A stretch of 64,000 bases of DNA from assembly GCA_032615215.1 (NCBI GenBank), contig CP128433.1, positions 4,882,501 to 4,946,500 of the forward strand, written 5' to 3'. The notes beneath the pieces were generated by a model. The model was not told where the DNA came from and made no database searches. It worked only from the letters and a program-made list of their open reading frames with translations. How positions within the stretch are numbered: position 1 is the stretch's first letter; each line of letters starts with the position of its first letter. Shown piece after piece: positions 9,743 to 18,508 of this stretch. The stretch comes from Microbulbifer sp. MKSA007 (GTDB lineage Bacteria; Pseudomonadota; Gammaproteobacteria; Pseudomonadales; Cellvibrionaceae). The position numbers and the translations under genes were made by a program.

Positions 9743-9854
9743 AGCAACTCTCTTAGCGAACTTTTCCAGCGGGGGCTCAGGGAGCCCCCGGCGAAAGTAT
9801 CTGGCTTGGCTAAACCTTCACAGTAAATAAGCAGGCTTATTAACTGGTGTATGC

Positions 9855-10382
9855 TTAGTGATCCATCGTCAGATGATCTTCCAGCAGCTGGGTTTCACGC
9901 TCAGCTTTACGGGCAAGGTAAGTGTTGGCAAATACGCCTGACAGCGCCGCAACCATACCCGCCATTGTCGGGATAGTTGCCATGGATACACCACTGGCCA
10001 TCTGCTTGGCGTCACCACCACCTGTAATCGCGAGAACATCAAACACATTGATCATGCCCCAAACCGTACCCAACAGCCCAAACAGAGGAGCCAGGGCGAC
10101 ACAGGCTTGGATCATGTCCATATTGTCCTGAATTTTCTCGGATACCCGGGAAATCATCGCATAACGGATCTGGTGCGAAGCCCAGGATTTGCGCTCACCG
10201 CGCCCCTCCCATTGGTCTACCGCACCTTGAACGTCACTTTTCAACCCTTTGTTAAAGTAGAAAACACGTTCAAAAATCAGCGTCCACATAAAGAAGGTCA
10301 GGCCGGCGATCAGGAACAGTACTGGCCCGCCCGACGCCATAAAGGCGTTGACGGCGGCCCATGCGTCATTTAATGCGTGCAT
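9855..10382 (-). CDS. exbB: ExbB-type proton channel protein (TonB2 system)
   Basis: A 175-residue MotA/TolQ/ExbB-family inner-membrane protein with three predicted membrane segments (about residues 18-38, 92-114 and 133-155). The conserved core is ACVALAPLFGLLGTVWGMI followed by a Gly/Ala/Thr-rich third helix. It is shorter than the E. coli ExbB and matches the ExbB2 type found beside TtpC. It forms the proton channel with ExbD. The gene begins 14 bases after the larger ExbB-like gene upstream and so is probably translated from the same mRNA. Confidence 0.92.
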   Translation of the reverse strand: MHALNDAWAAVNAFMASGGPVLFLIAGLTFFMWTLIFERVFYFNKGLKSDVQGAVDQWEGRGERKSWASHQIRYAMISRVSEKIQDNMDMIQACVALAPLFGLLGTVWGMINVFDVLAITGGGDAKQMASGVSMATIPTMAGMVAALSGVFANTYLARKAERETQLLEDHLTMDH

Positions 10383-10396
10383 GTTGCCGCCTCCTC

Positions 10397-11767
10397 TTAT
10401 TTGCGCTCGGCGTTTTCTGCCACGATACCAGCACTCTGCTCTTCCAGAATGTGCAGGACACGCTTGGCACGACCATTAACTACGGTGTGCATCAGAACGG
10501 TTGGGATAGCCACAACCAGACCGAGAACAGTGGTAATCAGGGCTGAGGAAATACCGCCGGCCATTGCCTTGGGATCGCCCGCACCAAAGATAGTGATCGC
10601 CTGGAAGGTGATGATCATGCCGGTAACGGTACCCAGCAGACCCAGCAGCGGAGCAACCATCGCGATGATCTTCAGCAGGTTGAGGCCGGATTCGATTGCC
10701 GGACGCTCTTTCAGTACTGCTTCTTCCATCTTCAGTTCGAGAGTTTCACCGTCTACACCTTTGTTCTCTTCTGCAACAGCCAGTACACGACCCAGTGGGT
10801 TATTAGTGTTCGGAGTAGAGGAGCGCAGCTGTGCATTCACTTTGGCGCCAACGCCAGTCAGAATGATCAGGCGGAAGATAGCCAGCAGCATCGCGAAGGC
10901 ACCAACAGCGGAGATGATGTAGCCCACGATGCCACCTTGGTGCCAACGCTCTACGATATCCGGGCTATTGATCATGGCTTTCAGGTAGGAGCCGCCGGTA
11001 GGACCAGTTGGGTCTACACCGAAGGCACTGAAACCACTGGTAGAAGCCTGCAGAGCTTCAGCCATGCCTTGGAACTTGGCGTCCGGCTGACGAATCAGCT
11101 CAGCCATTTTGTAGGCATTGTTCATTTCCAGGTATTTACCATTGGAAACCAGATTGAAGTTACCTACACGAACCACTTCCTGGTCAGCCTGCTCACCGTT
11201 GGGCTTGATCACGGTCGCGTTAAACTTAACGATCTTGCCGGATTCAACCGTTTCGCGCTGAATTTCAAACCACAGACGCTCGATCTCTTCGATAGTCGGC
11301 AGCTGAGTAGCGCTGTTCATTTTGCCCAGAAGGCCATCAATGAACTCAGTACGGTTAGGGTATTGAGCGGAAACCAGAGAGGAACCGATATTGGCACGCA
11401 GGTCGGCAGCAGTAGAGGACATATGGCCGAACAGTTCCTTCAAGGAACCCAGGCGCTGGTCCAGTTGCTGACGCTTCTGATCAACAGCGACTTCCTGCTC
11501 CTGGTATTTCTTTTCCAGGTCAGCAGAACGCTTCTCTTCAGCGGTGCGAGTATTCTTCGCTTGGTTCAGCAGGGCATTCTGGTTTGCCTTTTGACGGCGG
11601 AACTCAGCTTCACGCTGCTTGTGTTCTTTGGACTCGGCAACTTTGGACTGCTGAACCATTTTCAGCAGGTCGTCCAGGGAAGCAGCCTTCTCTTGAGCAA
11701 CTGCGGAGAAGCTGATCAGACCAGCTGCTGCCGCTATTAAAACGCGTTTGGCGAAAGAGGTTTTCAT
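10397..11767 (-). CDS. TtpC-like MotA/TolQ/ExbB family protein with periplasmic coiled coil
   Basis: A 456-residue protein with two parts. A signal peptide (about residues 1-24) is followed by a long charged, coiled-coil periplasmic segment (about 30-110) and a mixed periplasmic domain. The C-terminal ~170 residues hold membrane helices and the proton-channel core (KIIAMVAPLLGLLGTVTGMI). This layout is that of TtpC, an additional component required for TonB2 function in Vibrio. Its ATG overlaps the stop of the DUF3450 gene in an ATGA arrangement, so the two are translationally coupled. The name TtpC is given by architecture and context rather than by sequence search. Confidence 0.88.
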   Translation of the reverse strand: MKTSFAKRVLIAAAAGLISFSAVAQEKAASLDDLLKMVQQSKVAESKEHKQREAEFRRQKANQNALLNQAKNTRTAEEKRSADLEKKYQEQEVAVDQKRQQLDQRLGSLKELFGHMSSTAADLRANIGSSLVSAQYPNRTEFIDGLLGKMNSATQLPTIEEIERLWFEIQRETVESGKIVKFNATVIKPNGEQADQEVVRVGNFNLVSNGKYLEMNNAYKMAELIRQPDAKFQGMAEALQASTSGFSAFGVDPTGPTGGSYLKAMINSPDIVERWHQGGIVGYIISAVGAFAMLLAIFRLIILTGVGAKVNAQLRSSTPNTNNPLGRVLAVAEENKGVDGETLELKMEEAVLKERPAIESGLNLLKIIAMVAPLLGLLGTVTGMIITFQAITIFGAGDPKAMAGGISSALITTVLGLVVAIPTVLMHTVVNGRAKRVLHILEEQSAGIVAENAERK

Positions 11768-12546
11768 TGCGCTGCCTCCGGAGCCGGAATCGGCATGGTC
11801 ATGATGTCGATAGTGGCCTGCTTCTTGGCAATTTTCAGACCGTTCATGAGAGCGCGGCGGTATTCACCAGCGTCGATCTCAACCCACGCTTTTTGCGCTT
11901 TGTCATATGCGAGGGCAATTTCTGCATCAGTAGTCTGAGCCAGCAGGGCGATACGGCCGATTTGCAGAACGCTCACCTCGCGCTCCTGACCAGCAACGGT
12001 CAGAGTATCGCGGTAAGAGTCGATCTTACGGGCGTATTCCGCTTCGAAGTTGTACAGCTCCAGTACCTGGCGGAATTTTTCCGCAACACTTACATCGGAA
12101 CGGTCCATGGTGCTCTTAACACCATTGAGGTTCGCCATACGCTCTTCGAGCTTGAACGGTGCGTCCAGCTCAATGAACTGCTCCAGACCTTCCAGCATAC
12201 GCAGAATCAGCGGCTGAATCTGACGTTCAATGACAGTAACGTTGGCAATGGACTCGTCCAGCTCATTGATAACTTCGAGCTGGTTGGCCAGCTGCTTTTC
12301 CAGCTGACGGTTGTATACGCGCAGACCATCGATTTCTTTATTAACCACCTTGAAGTCCTGCAGCAGGCTGCTGGTTTCGTCGGCAATCTTGTCGATGCGC
12401 TTTTGCGATGCCTGGGCCGCAGTGGTTTTCTGCTGGCCGACGGCGAGTACGTTATCAAGAGTATCCGCAGTGGCTACGCTGCCGTAGAGCGCGCCAGCAG
12501 ACAGCGCAGTGGTCAGCGCCACAGCCATGAATCGCTTGGTTTTCAT
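11764..12546 (-). CDS. DUF3450 family periplasmic coiled-coil protein
   Basis: A 260-residue secreted protein. The signal peptide is MKTKRFMAVALTTALSAGAL with cleavage near VATA; the mature part is strongly helical and coiled-coil (about residues 45-110), then a conserved LEERMANLNGVKSTMDRSDV region. DUF3450 proteins are encoded first in TonB2/TtpC clusters and their role is unknown; a periplasmic scaffold is plausible. ATG 12546 is chosen because it is preceded by GGGGGG and starts the signal peptide; the frame is open 71 codons further but without a signal or coding character. The last bases overlap the TtpC-like start. The operon promoter probably lies in 12547-12830. Confidence 0.88.
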   Translation of the reverse strand: MKTKRFMAVALTTALSAGALYGSVATADTLDNVLAVGQQKTTAAQASQKRIDKIADETSSLLQDFKVVNKEIDGLRVYNRQLEKQLANQLEVINELDESIANVTVIERQIQPLILRMLEGLEQFIELDAPFKLEERMANLNGVKSTMDRSDVSVAEKFRQVLELYNFEAEYARKIDSYRDTLTVAGQEREVSVLQIGRIALLAQTTDAEIALAYDKAQKAWVEIDAGEYRRALMNGLKIAKKQATIDIMTMPIPAPEAAQ

Positions 12547-12833
12547 TAGACCCCCCAGTGGGTTCAATATTTCACAACATGGTCGCGATGAGATAGCTGC
12601 CACAACGCGGTGTCCTTTTGTTTTAAAAACATTGGTTAGAAGACAGCTAAGAGCCGCACATTGTAAACAGCCGATTTGATTATTCAAATGCCGATTGCCA
12701 GCATCGGCCCGCTTGGGTAGCAAGGTAACACTTAGGTAACATTCCCGGGTCACATGCACACATTCGCGGCGACGTTCCCTGTGCGAGCTGTTGGAGAATT
12801 TAACAGATCGATCAACTTTTGATCAAATTGTTT

Positions 12834-13343
12834 TTATTTAAATCTGTCATATTGGACTAATGAGTAGTTGTACTCATTCCTGTCTGAGGCCGGGTAACAC
12901 TCTCGTGCCGATTCGACCCATGAGTCATCCATGTCGGGAAAGTATGCATCCCCGTCGATATTTGCGTCAACTTCGGTGACATATAAGCGGGCAGCCAGTG
13001 GCAGTGCCTGGCGGTAAATTTGTGCTCCACCAATGACCATCACCTCGCTTGCCCCACTGTCTTTAGCGCTTTCTTGAGCCAGACTCAGGGCTTTATCCAG
13101 AGACTGGACCACCTCAACGCCATCCGCAACCCAATCGGTATTACGCGTAATGACAATATTTACGCGCCCCGGAAGTGGGCGACCAATAGACTCAAAGGTC
13201 TTTCGTCCCATTACTACAGGCTTTCCCATAGTGGTCCGCTTAAAAAACTGCAGATCGCCAGAGATGCGCCAGGGGAGCTCATTGTCCTTACCGATAGCAC
13301 CATTGCGGGCAACCGCCGCAATCAAAGCAATAGAAACCGTCAT
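12834..13343 (-). CDS. folA: Dihydrofolate reductase
   Basis: A 169-residue NADPH-dependent enzyme that reduces dihydrofolate to tetrahydrofolate. Family landmarks are IALIAAVARNGAIGKDNELPW at the N-terminus, the substrate-binding acidic residue in ISGDLQFFK, the cofactor loop VVMGRKTFESIGRPLPGR, and VMVIGGAQIYRQAL. Length is normal. It lies nine bases after thyA on the minus strand, the classical thyA-folA pairing: ThyA makes dihydrofolate that FolA recycles. Confidence 0.97.
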   Translation of the reverse strand: MTVSIALIAAVARNGAIGKDNELPWRISGDLQFFKRTTMGKPVVMGRKTFESIGRPLPGRVNIVITRNTDWVADGVEVVQSLDKALSLAQESAKDSGASEVMVIGGAQIYRQALPLAARLYVTEVDANIDGDAYFPDMDDSWVESARECYPASDRNEYNYSLVQYDRFK

Positions 13344-13352
13344 TACTGCCCC

Positions 13353-14186
13353 TTAAACCGCTACAGGTGCTGGAATATGTGGAAAGGCTTCGTAACCCTT
13401 GAGCTCAAAGTCCTCGAAACGGAAAGAAAACAGGTCTTTGACCTCTGGGTTCAGGTGCATTTGCGGCAGAGGCAGTGGATCGCGCTGCAATTGCAGCTCG
13501 ACCTGCTCCACATGGTTCGAGTAGAGGTGAGCATCACCAAAGGTATGAATAAAGTCGCCAGGCTGCAAACCACATACCTGTGCCAGCATAAGGGTCAGCA
13601 GGCTGTATGAGGCGATATTGAAAGGCACCCCCAGGAAAATATCTGCGCTTCGCTGGTACAGCTGGCAGGACAACTTGCCATCAGCGACATAGAACTGGAA
13701 CAGGGCGTGGCAGGGAGCCAGGGCCATGCGCCCTTCGCGGGCATTATCAGCAGGTGAAACACCTTCATCTGGCAGATCCGCGGGGTTCCAGGCGCTAACC
13801 ATCAGGCGCCGGGAGTCCGGGCGGGTTTTCAACTGGTGTACCAACTGCTCAATTTGGTCGATCTGGCGACCATCAGAAGTGGGCCAGGAGCGCCATTGAT
13901 GGCCATATACAGGGCCCAGATCACCGTCCTCTGTCGCCCACTCATCCCAAATCCGCACCTTATTGTCCTGCAGATAACGGATATTGGTATCCCCCTGCAA
14001 AAACCACAGAAGTTCGTGAATAATCGAGCGCAAATGGCACTTTTTAGTGGTGATCAGCGGAAAACCCTCCGCCAAATTAAAGCGCATTTGATAGCCAAAC
14101 ACACTGAGAGTACCAGTGCCGGTGCGGTCACCTTTAGCGGTGCCGTTATCGCGCACATGGCGCATTAGATCGAGATACTGCTTCAT
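13353..14186 (-). CDS. thyA: Thymidylate synthase
   Basis: ThyA methylates dUMP to dTMP using methylene-tetrahydrofolate. The 277-residue protein shows DRTGTGTLSVFGYQMRF near the N-terminus, the active-site cysteine in LAPCHALFQFYV, and the substrate motif QRSADIFLGVPFNIASY. It is about 13 residues longer than the E. coli enzyme because of an insertion before the active site (around DEGVSPADNAREG), as in some other gammaproteobacteria. It stands seven bases after lgt and nine bases before folA. Confidence 0.97.
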   Translation of the reverse strand: MKQYLDLMRHVRDNGTAKGDRTGTGTLSVFGYQMRFNLAEGFPLITTKKCHLRSIIHELLWFLQGDTNIRYLQDNKVRIWDEWATEDGDLGPVYGHQWRSWPTSDGRQIDQIEQLVHQLKTRPDSRRLMVSAWNPADLPDEGVSPADNAREGRMALAPCHALFQFYVADGKLSCQLYQRSADIFLGVPFNIASYSLLTLMLAQVCGLQPGDFIHTFGDAHLYSNHVEQVELQLQRDPLPLPQMHLNPEVKDLFSFRFEDFELKGYEAFPHIPAPVAV

Positions 14187-14192
14187 CTACTG

Positions 14193-15044
14193 CTATGCTC
14201 CGCCTTTAACTCGGGAAGACCCTGCTTTCTTACCTTTCTGCTCAGTTCGCCCCTCGGGAAGCGGCTGAGTTTTATAACTCCACACCAGCAATGCAATGCC
14301 GGCAATAATCATCGGCAGGCTCAAAAGCTGCCCACGAGTCATCCATCCAAATAAATCAAAACCAATATGCCCATCGGGCTCCCTGACAAACTCCACCAGG
14401 AAGCGGAATACACCGTAGAGCATCACGAACATACCACCCACCGCGAGTCGAGGGCGCGGCTTACTGGAGAACCACCAGAGCAGCGCAAAGAGAACCAGTC
14501 CCTCAAGGAAGGCTTGATACAGCTGGGATGGGTGCCGGACCAGAAGGTCCGGGTCCTTTGGAAAGACCATGCCCCAAGGGCCTTCAGTTTCACGCCCCCA
14601 AAGCTCCTGGCCAATAAAATTACCGATCCGCCCAAGCCCAAGACCGATGGGCACCAGAGGAGCAACGAAATCAATTAGAGCCGGGAAGGTTGTACCAATT
14701 TTACGCGCGTAGAGTGCCGTGGCCAACATTACCCCAATCAGCCCGCCGTGGAAGCTCATCCCCCCTTCCCACAGCCGAATCAGTGATATCGGGTCTTCGA
14801 GCAACTGGGGGAAGTTATAAAAGAACATGTACCCCAAGCGGCCACCGATAACGACACCAATGGCACAGTAGAGAATCAAGTCCTCAACTTCGGATTTAAT
14901 AACCGGCGACCAGGGTTTGGCACTTCGGCGCAATGCCAACCACCAGGCCGCGACAAAGCCAGCCAAGTACATCAGCCCATACCAGTGCACTTTTAAGGGG
15001 CCTATTGCAAAGGCTACCGGGTCAATTTCGGGATAGGTCAGCAT
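14193..15044 (-). CDS. lgt: Phosphatidylglycerol--prolipoprotein diacylglyceryl transferase
   Basis: Lgt adds diacylglycerol to the lipobox cysteine of prolipoproteins, the first step of lipoprotein maturation, in the inner membrane. The 283-residue protein has about seven membrane segments and the family signature GLGRIGNFIGQELWGR, plus HWYGLMYLAGF near the N-terminus and the GGMSFHGGLIG loop. ATG 15044 gives the conserved MLTYPEIDPVAFAIGPLKVHW start region; a longer opening of 28 codons has no family resemblance. The downstream thyA gene begins after seven bases. It is divergent from the NRDE gene, whose start lies 88 bases away. Confidence 0.95.
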   Translation of the reverse strand: MLTYPEIDPVAFAIGPLKVHWYGLMYLAGFVAAWWLALRRSAKPWSPVIKSEVEDLILYCAIGVVIGGRLGYMFFYNFPQLLEDPISLIRLWEGGMSFHGGLIGVMLATALYARKIGTTFPALIDFVAPLVPIGLGLGRIGNFIGQELWGRETEGPWGMVFPKDPDLLVRHPSQLYQAFLEGLVLFALLWWFSSKPRPRLAVGGMFVMLYGVFRFLVEFVREPDGHIGFDLFGWMTRGQLLSLPMIIAGIALLVWSYKTQPLPEGRTEQKGKKAGSSRVKGGA

Positions 15045-15132
15045 GGGGGAATCGCGATTGCCAATAAAGGGCGTATTATGGTCGTAAAGCCCCCCGCTGT
15101 GGAAGGGCAGCTTGCCCCTAGGGAACATCCCA

Positions 15133-15954
15133 ATGTGTCTACTGCTATTCGCCTATCAATGCCACCCTAAATACCCGCTGCTGTTGATCGCCAATCGGGA
15201 TGAGTTCTATCAAAGGCCAGCCGCCTCAGCTGCGCGCTGGCCCGGGACCGGGCTAATTGCGGGTAGAGACCTTGAAGCCCAGGGAACCTGGGCCGGCGTC
15301 TCCCCCGGTCGGGTCGCCGCTGTAACCAATATCCGGGAGCCTGGGACACCGGAACCTGTAGGAGCGCTATCCCGCGGGGAAATACCGCAGAAATTCCTCA
15401 GCCAACAAATTAGCCCTGAGCTTTTCATCCACTACCTGGAATCCCAGCAGTACCGGGGCTTTAACGCCCTGCTGTTTGATGTTGAGAATCAAAACACTCT
15501 CTTCTGTGCCGGAAACCGGCACAAGCCATTTACGTTTGAACCGGGTATTCACGGTATCTCCAACGGCGCACCGGACGAACCCTGGCCAAAGGTGGAGAGG
15601 GGCAAAGCGGGGCTGGCAGAAATAATACCTGCGGCCGACCAACTGGTAACAATCGAGAGCTTTGTGGAGCCAGCACTGGCACTGCTCAAAGATCGCACCC
15701 CCGCGCCGGACCAACAACTCCCCCATACCGGGCTACCACTGGAGATTGAGCGGGCGCTCTCTCCTATATTCATTCAAATTGATGCCGATAGCTCGGCGAC
15801 AGAACCAATGCTTCGCAATGGAGGTTACGGCACCCGCGCGAGTACCGTGATCACCATCGACCAGAGGGGGTGTGGCCAACTTTGGGAGCAGACTTTTATA
15901 CAGGGCAATGAAAATGGACCCCTGCGCTACTTCACTACCCAGTCGCCCAATTAA
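15133..15954 (+). CDS. NRDE family (TANGO2-like) protein
   Basis: A 273-residue member of the NRDE/TANGO2 family, named for the conserved Asn-Arg-Asp-Glu motif seen here as IANRDEFYQRP near residue 22. The N-terminal MCLLLFAYQ puts a cysteine at residue 2 in the position of an N-terminal nucleophile, but catalysis has not been shown for the family; links to haem handling have been proposed for eukaryotic relatives. ATG 15133 was chosen because it starts the conserved MC motif; the frame opens seven codons earlier. It is transcribed away from lgt. Confidence 0.85.
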   Translation: MCLLLFAYQCHPKYPLLLIANRDEFYQRPAASAARWPGTGLIAGRDLEAQGTWAGVSPGRVAAVTNIREPGTPEPVGALSRGEIPQKFLSQQISPELFIHYLESQQYRGFNALLFDVENQNTLFCAGNRHKPFTFEPGIHGISNGAPDEPWPKVERGKAGLAEIIPAADQLVTIESFVEPALALLKDRTPAPDQQLPHTGLPLEIERALSPIFIQIDADSSATEPMLRNGGYGTRASTVITIDQRGCGQLWEQTFIQGNENGPLRYFTTQSPN

Positions 15955-16368
15955 GCGGGCTCAATGCTAATGGCAGAGAAATTGTGCATAACTTTTTGTG
16001 CAAGCCTCTGCACCATATTCAAATAAGCCCCAGTAAACACGCCCCTTTTTCACCCATGAGCGAAAAATTTGGCGCAAAACTCATCATTCACAAATCCTTA
16101 CTCTAAAAAGAATGAAGCGCCAAGCAAATTTTGCATTTATTGCCATACTTACTTTCACAGACTGAAGTTGGTTGAGTTTCGCGCAAGCAGGACACCGACA
16201 TCAGTCTTAATAAAAGGAAGTCGCGCGGGACGCATGACACGTGCGAGTCACCGATAATATCCCTGAGTATCTGGATGGGCTCGCCACAGGTTGGGAAGGT
16301 ATGAACGATCTGGCGCCCGGCATTTTCCAAAATATCGCACCGGGCCCCCGCAGAATCGCTGAGGTACC
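15955..16368 (+). other. Intergenic region upstream of the first L,D-transpeptidase
   Basis: No convincing gene or RNA was seen in these 414 bases. The short open frames here lack ribosome sites and coding character. The region probably contains the promoter of the downstream transpeptidase gene. Confidence 0.5.
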
Positions 16369-18321
16369 ATGTCGTATTTCAACCCCGAGCATCGTAGACG
16401 CAAATCTGTACTTCCACTGCTGACACTGGGTAGCCTCTGTGTCTTCATTCTTTATTATGCTTTCGCAGCAAACCAGAAGACCGTACCCGTTTTACCGGAG
16501 AACGCTGTTCGCCCTCATTTAGTGCACTGGCTGGAGGAAAACCCCGATGCCTGGCCAGCCCAGGACCCCATTTTTAACCCCGCCGCTGTGCGCAAGATCT
16601 ACCAGCGCACGGATTACCGCTTGCTTTGGTTCGATAACTACAGCCTAAGTGATAGTGCCAATGACCTGCTGAAACAACTCACAGCTGCCAGCTCCGGCAA
16701 TCCGAGCAGCATGGTCGACTACCGCTACCACCTGGGGTACTTCGATCGCACCTTGCGCGATACACCTCAACGTCTGCAGATGGCAGCCGTATTGGATATC
16801 TTACTAACCGATGCCTTTGTGTCCTACGCGCAAGATACCCAGCTGGACAGGCTCAAGCCCAAAACCCGCCCGCGTCGGGGTGTCACACCGGTTCTGCGGG
16901 ATAGCGAAGGTTTCCGCCTGGTTGCGACCAGCACCGCTCAACAGCAGGCTTCCAGTGAACCCAGCGGGCGCAAGTACTTCCGCGGATATGATCGCGCGGC
17001 CAATCTAGGCAGCAATGTTCGCAGCCGCTATTACTCGCGGGAATACAATGCGGATACTTCCGGCAATTACTCAGGACGCAATTATTCCGGTAGCACTCGC
17101 ACCTATGAACGCAGTCGATACCGTTCCTATCGGGACAACAATAGTGGTTCGGGTTCTGGCAGTCGCGTTTATTACAATCAGGGGCGGTCAAATACTGCCG
17201 CCCCACCGGTGAGATCTGAAAATAGTGAGGGGCCTTACTACGAGGAAAACCGGCCCTATGGCAACGATGTAAGAGCGCTGCGCGGTGAGCTGCAACGACT
17301 GCGCAAGATTTCTTCCAGCGGTCGCTGGCGTCCAATCCCGGCGGGTCCCGCCATGACCATGGGTGCACGCCACCCACATGTGGGCCTCCTGCGCAACCTG
17401 CTCTCCCTATACGGTGATTACCAGTCTTACTACAGCTACGGTGGCACTGATCGCAATCGCTTCGATCGGGGCCTTCACCAAGCGGTGGTGCGCTTCCAGA
17501 AACGTCACGGCCTGAGAGCAGATGGTATTGTCGGTCGCTCAACTCGCAAACGCCTGAACTTATCCCCAGCTGCGCGCGCCCGCATTGTGGAAATGAATAT
17601 CAAGCGCCGCGAAGAGTTGCCGGAACAATTGGGTAGCCGCTTTATCCAGGTCAATATTCCTGCGTACCGTCTCAAGTACGTGGAAAACGACCAGGTCAAA
17701 CTGGCGATGAATGTCGTCGTCGGTAAGAAAAAACACGCAACGCCTGAAATAACCACCCGTGTCAGCAAGGTAGTCTTTAACCCCACTTGGACAGTACCGC
17801 GCAGTATCCTGGTGAATGAGATCCTCCCCAAAGCTCGTAAAAACCCTGCGGGTATGGAAAAAATGGGATACCGGGTGATTAGCGGCAGAGGTGAAAAACT
17901 GCCCCTGACTCCGCAAAATCTATCTGCTGCAGGTGCGGGTTCCTACCTTATGCGCCAAATGGGCGGTGAGGAAAATATATTGGGACGTGTCAAATTTGAA
18001 ATCCCCAATATTCACGACGTGTACCTCCACGATACGCGCGCGCGCAAACTTTTTTCCCTGACCACTCGGGGCTATAGCCATGGCTGTATCCGCCTGGAAA
18101 AACCCCGCCATTTGGCCGAAGCACTGCTTCGTCCCCAAGGAGATTGGGATCAGTGGCGTATCGATCAATTGACCACTGGAGAGGAAACCACGGAAGTGGA
18201 TATGTCCCAACTGGTGAAGGTTTACATCACCTACTGGACTGCCTGGGTCGATGGTCAGGGCAACCTGAACTTCCGCCCGGATATTTATGGCAAAGATGGA
18301 CTGACCGATAATCAATTTTAA
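16369..18321 (+). CDS. L,D-transpeptidase (YcbB/LdtD-like), long form with Tyr/Arg/Ser-rich insert
   Basis: A 650-residue cell-wall enzyme predicted to form 3-3 cross-links in peptidoglycan. An N-terminal membrane anchor (about residues 14-34) leads to a helical domain, then a low-complexity Tyr/Arg/Ser/Asn/Gly-rich stretch (about 205-285), a peptidoglycan-binding domain (about 340-405, AVVRFQKRHGLRADGIVG) and a YkuD catalytic domain with the His and Cys in HDTRARKLFS and GYSHGCIRLEKP (Cys near residue 572). The YcbB type normally has the helical and binding domains but not this linker. It is the first of three tandem paralogs on the plus strand. Confidence 0.92.
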   Translation: MSYFNPEHRRRKSVLPLLTLGSLCVFILYYAFAANQKTVPVLPENAVRPHLVHWLEENPDAWPAQDPIFNPAAVRKIYQRTDYRLLWFDNYSLSDSANDLLKQLTAASSGNPSSMVDYRYHLGYFDRTLRDTPQRLQMAAVLDILLTDAFVSYAQDTQLDRLKPKTRPRRGVTPVLRDSEGFRLVATSTAQQQASSEPSGRKYFRGYDRAANLGSNVRSRYYSREYNADTSGNYSGRNYSGSTRTYERSRYRSYRDNNSGSGSGSRVYYNQGRSNTAAPPVRSENSEGPYYEENRPYGNDVRALRGELQRLRKISSSGRWRPIPAGPAMTMGARHPHVGLLRNLLSLYGDYQSYYSYGGTDRNRFDRGLHQAVVRFQKRHGLRADGIVGRSTRKRLNLSPAARARIVEMNIKRREELPEQLGSRFIQVNIPAYRLKYVENDQVKLAMNVVVGKKKHATPEITTRVSKVVFNPTWTVPRSILVNEILPKARKNPAGMEKMGYRVISGRGEKLPLTPQNLSAAGAGSYLMRQMGGEENILGRVKFEIPNIHDVYLHDTRARKLFSLTTRGYSHGCIRLEKPRHLAEALLRPQGDWDQWRIDQLTTGEETTEVDMSQLVKVYITYWTAWVDGQGNLNFRPDIYGKDGLTDNQF

Positions 18322-18325
18322 AAGA

Positions 18326-18354
18326 AACCGGGGCGGCTATTCGTCGCCCCGGTT
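18326..18354 (+). terminator. Strong GC hairpin after the first L,D-transpeptidase
   Basis: A ten-base stem AACCGGGGCG / CGCCCCGGTT with a nine-base loop lies five bases past the stop. It lacks a T run, so it may be a weak or Rho-assisted terminator or an mRNA-protecting stem. Confidence 0.5.
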
Positions 18355-18508
18355 ATAACCAAGGAATTATTGAGCGTGTTATTCCATTAATTAGCCTTTC
18401 TTAAGCAGCACCATTCCTGAAAATTATTTAAAGACTATCAGTCACAAGTTATCAATGTGAGCACAGTGATAAATCTCACTGATTTCTCAGTGCTTGCAGG
18501 GGTGACTT

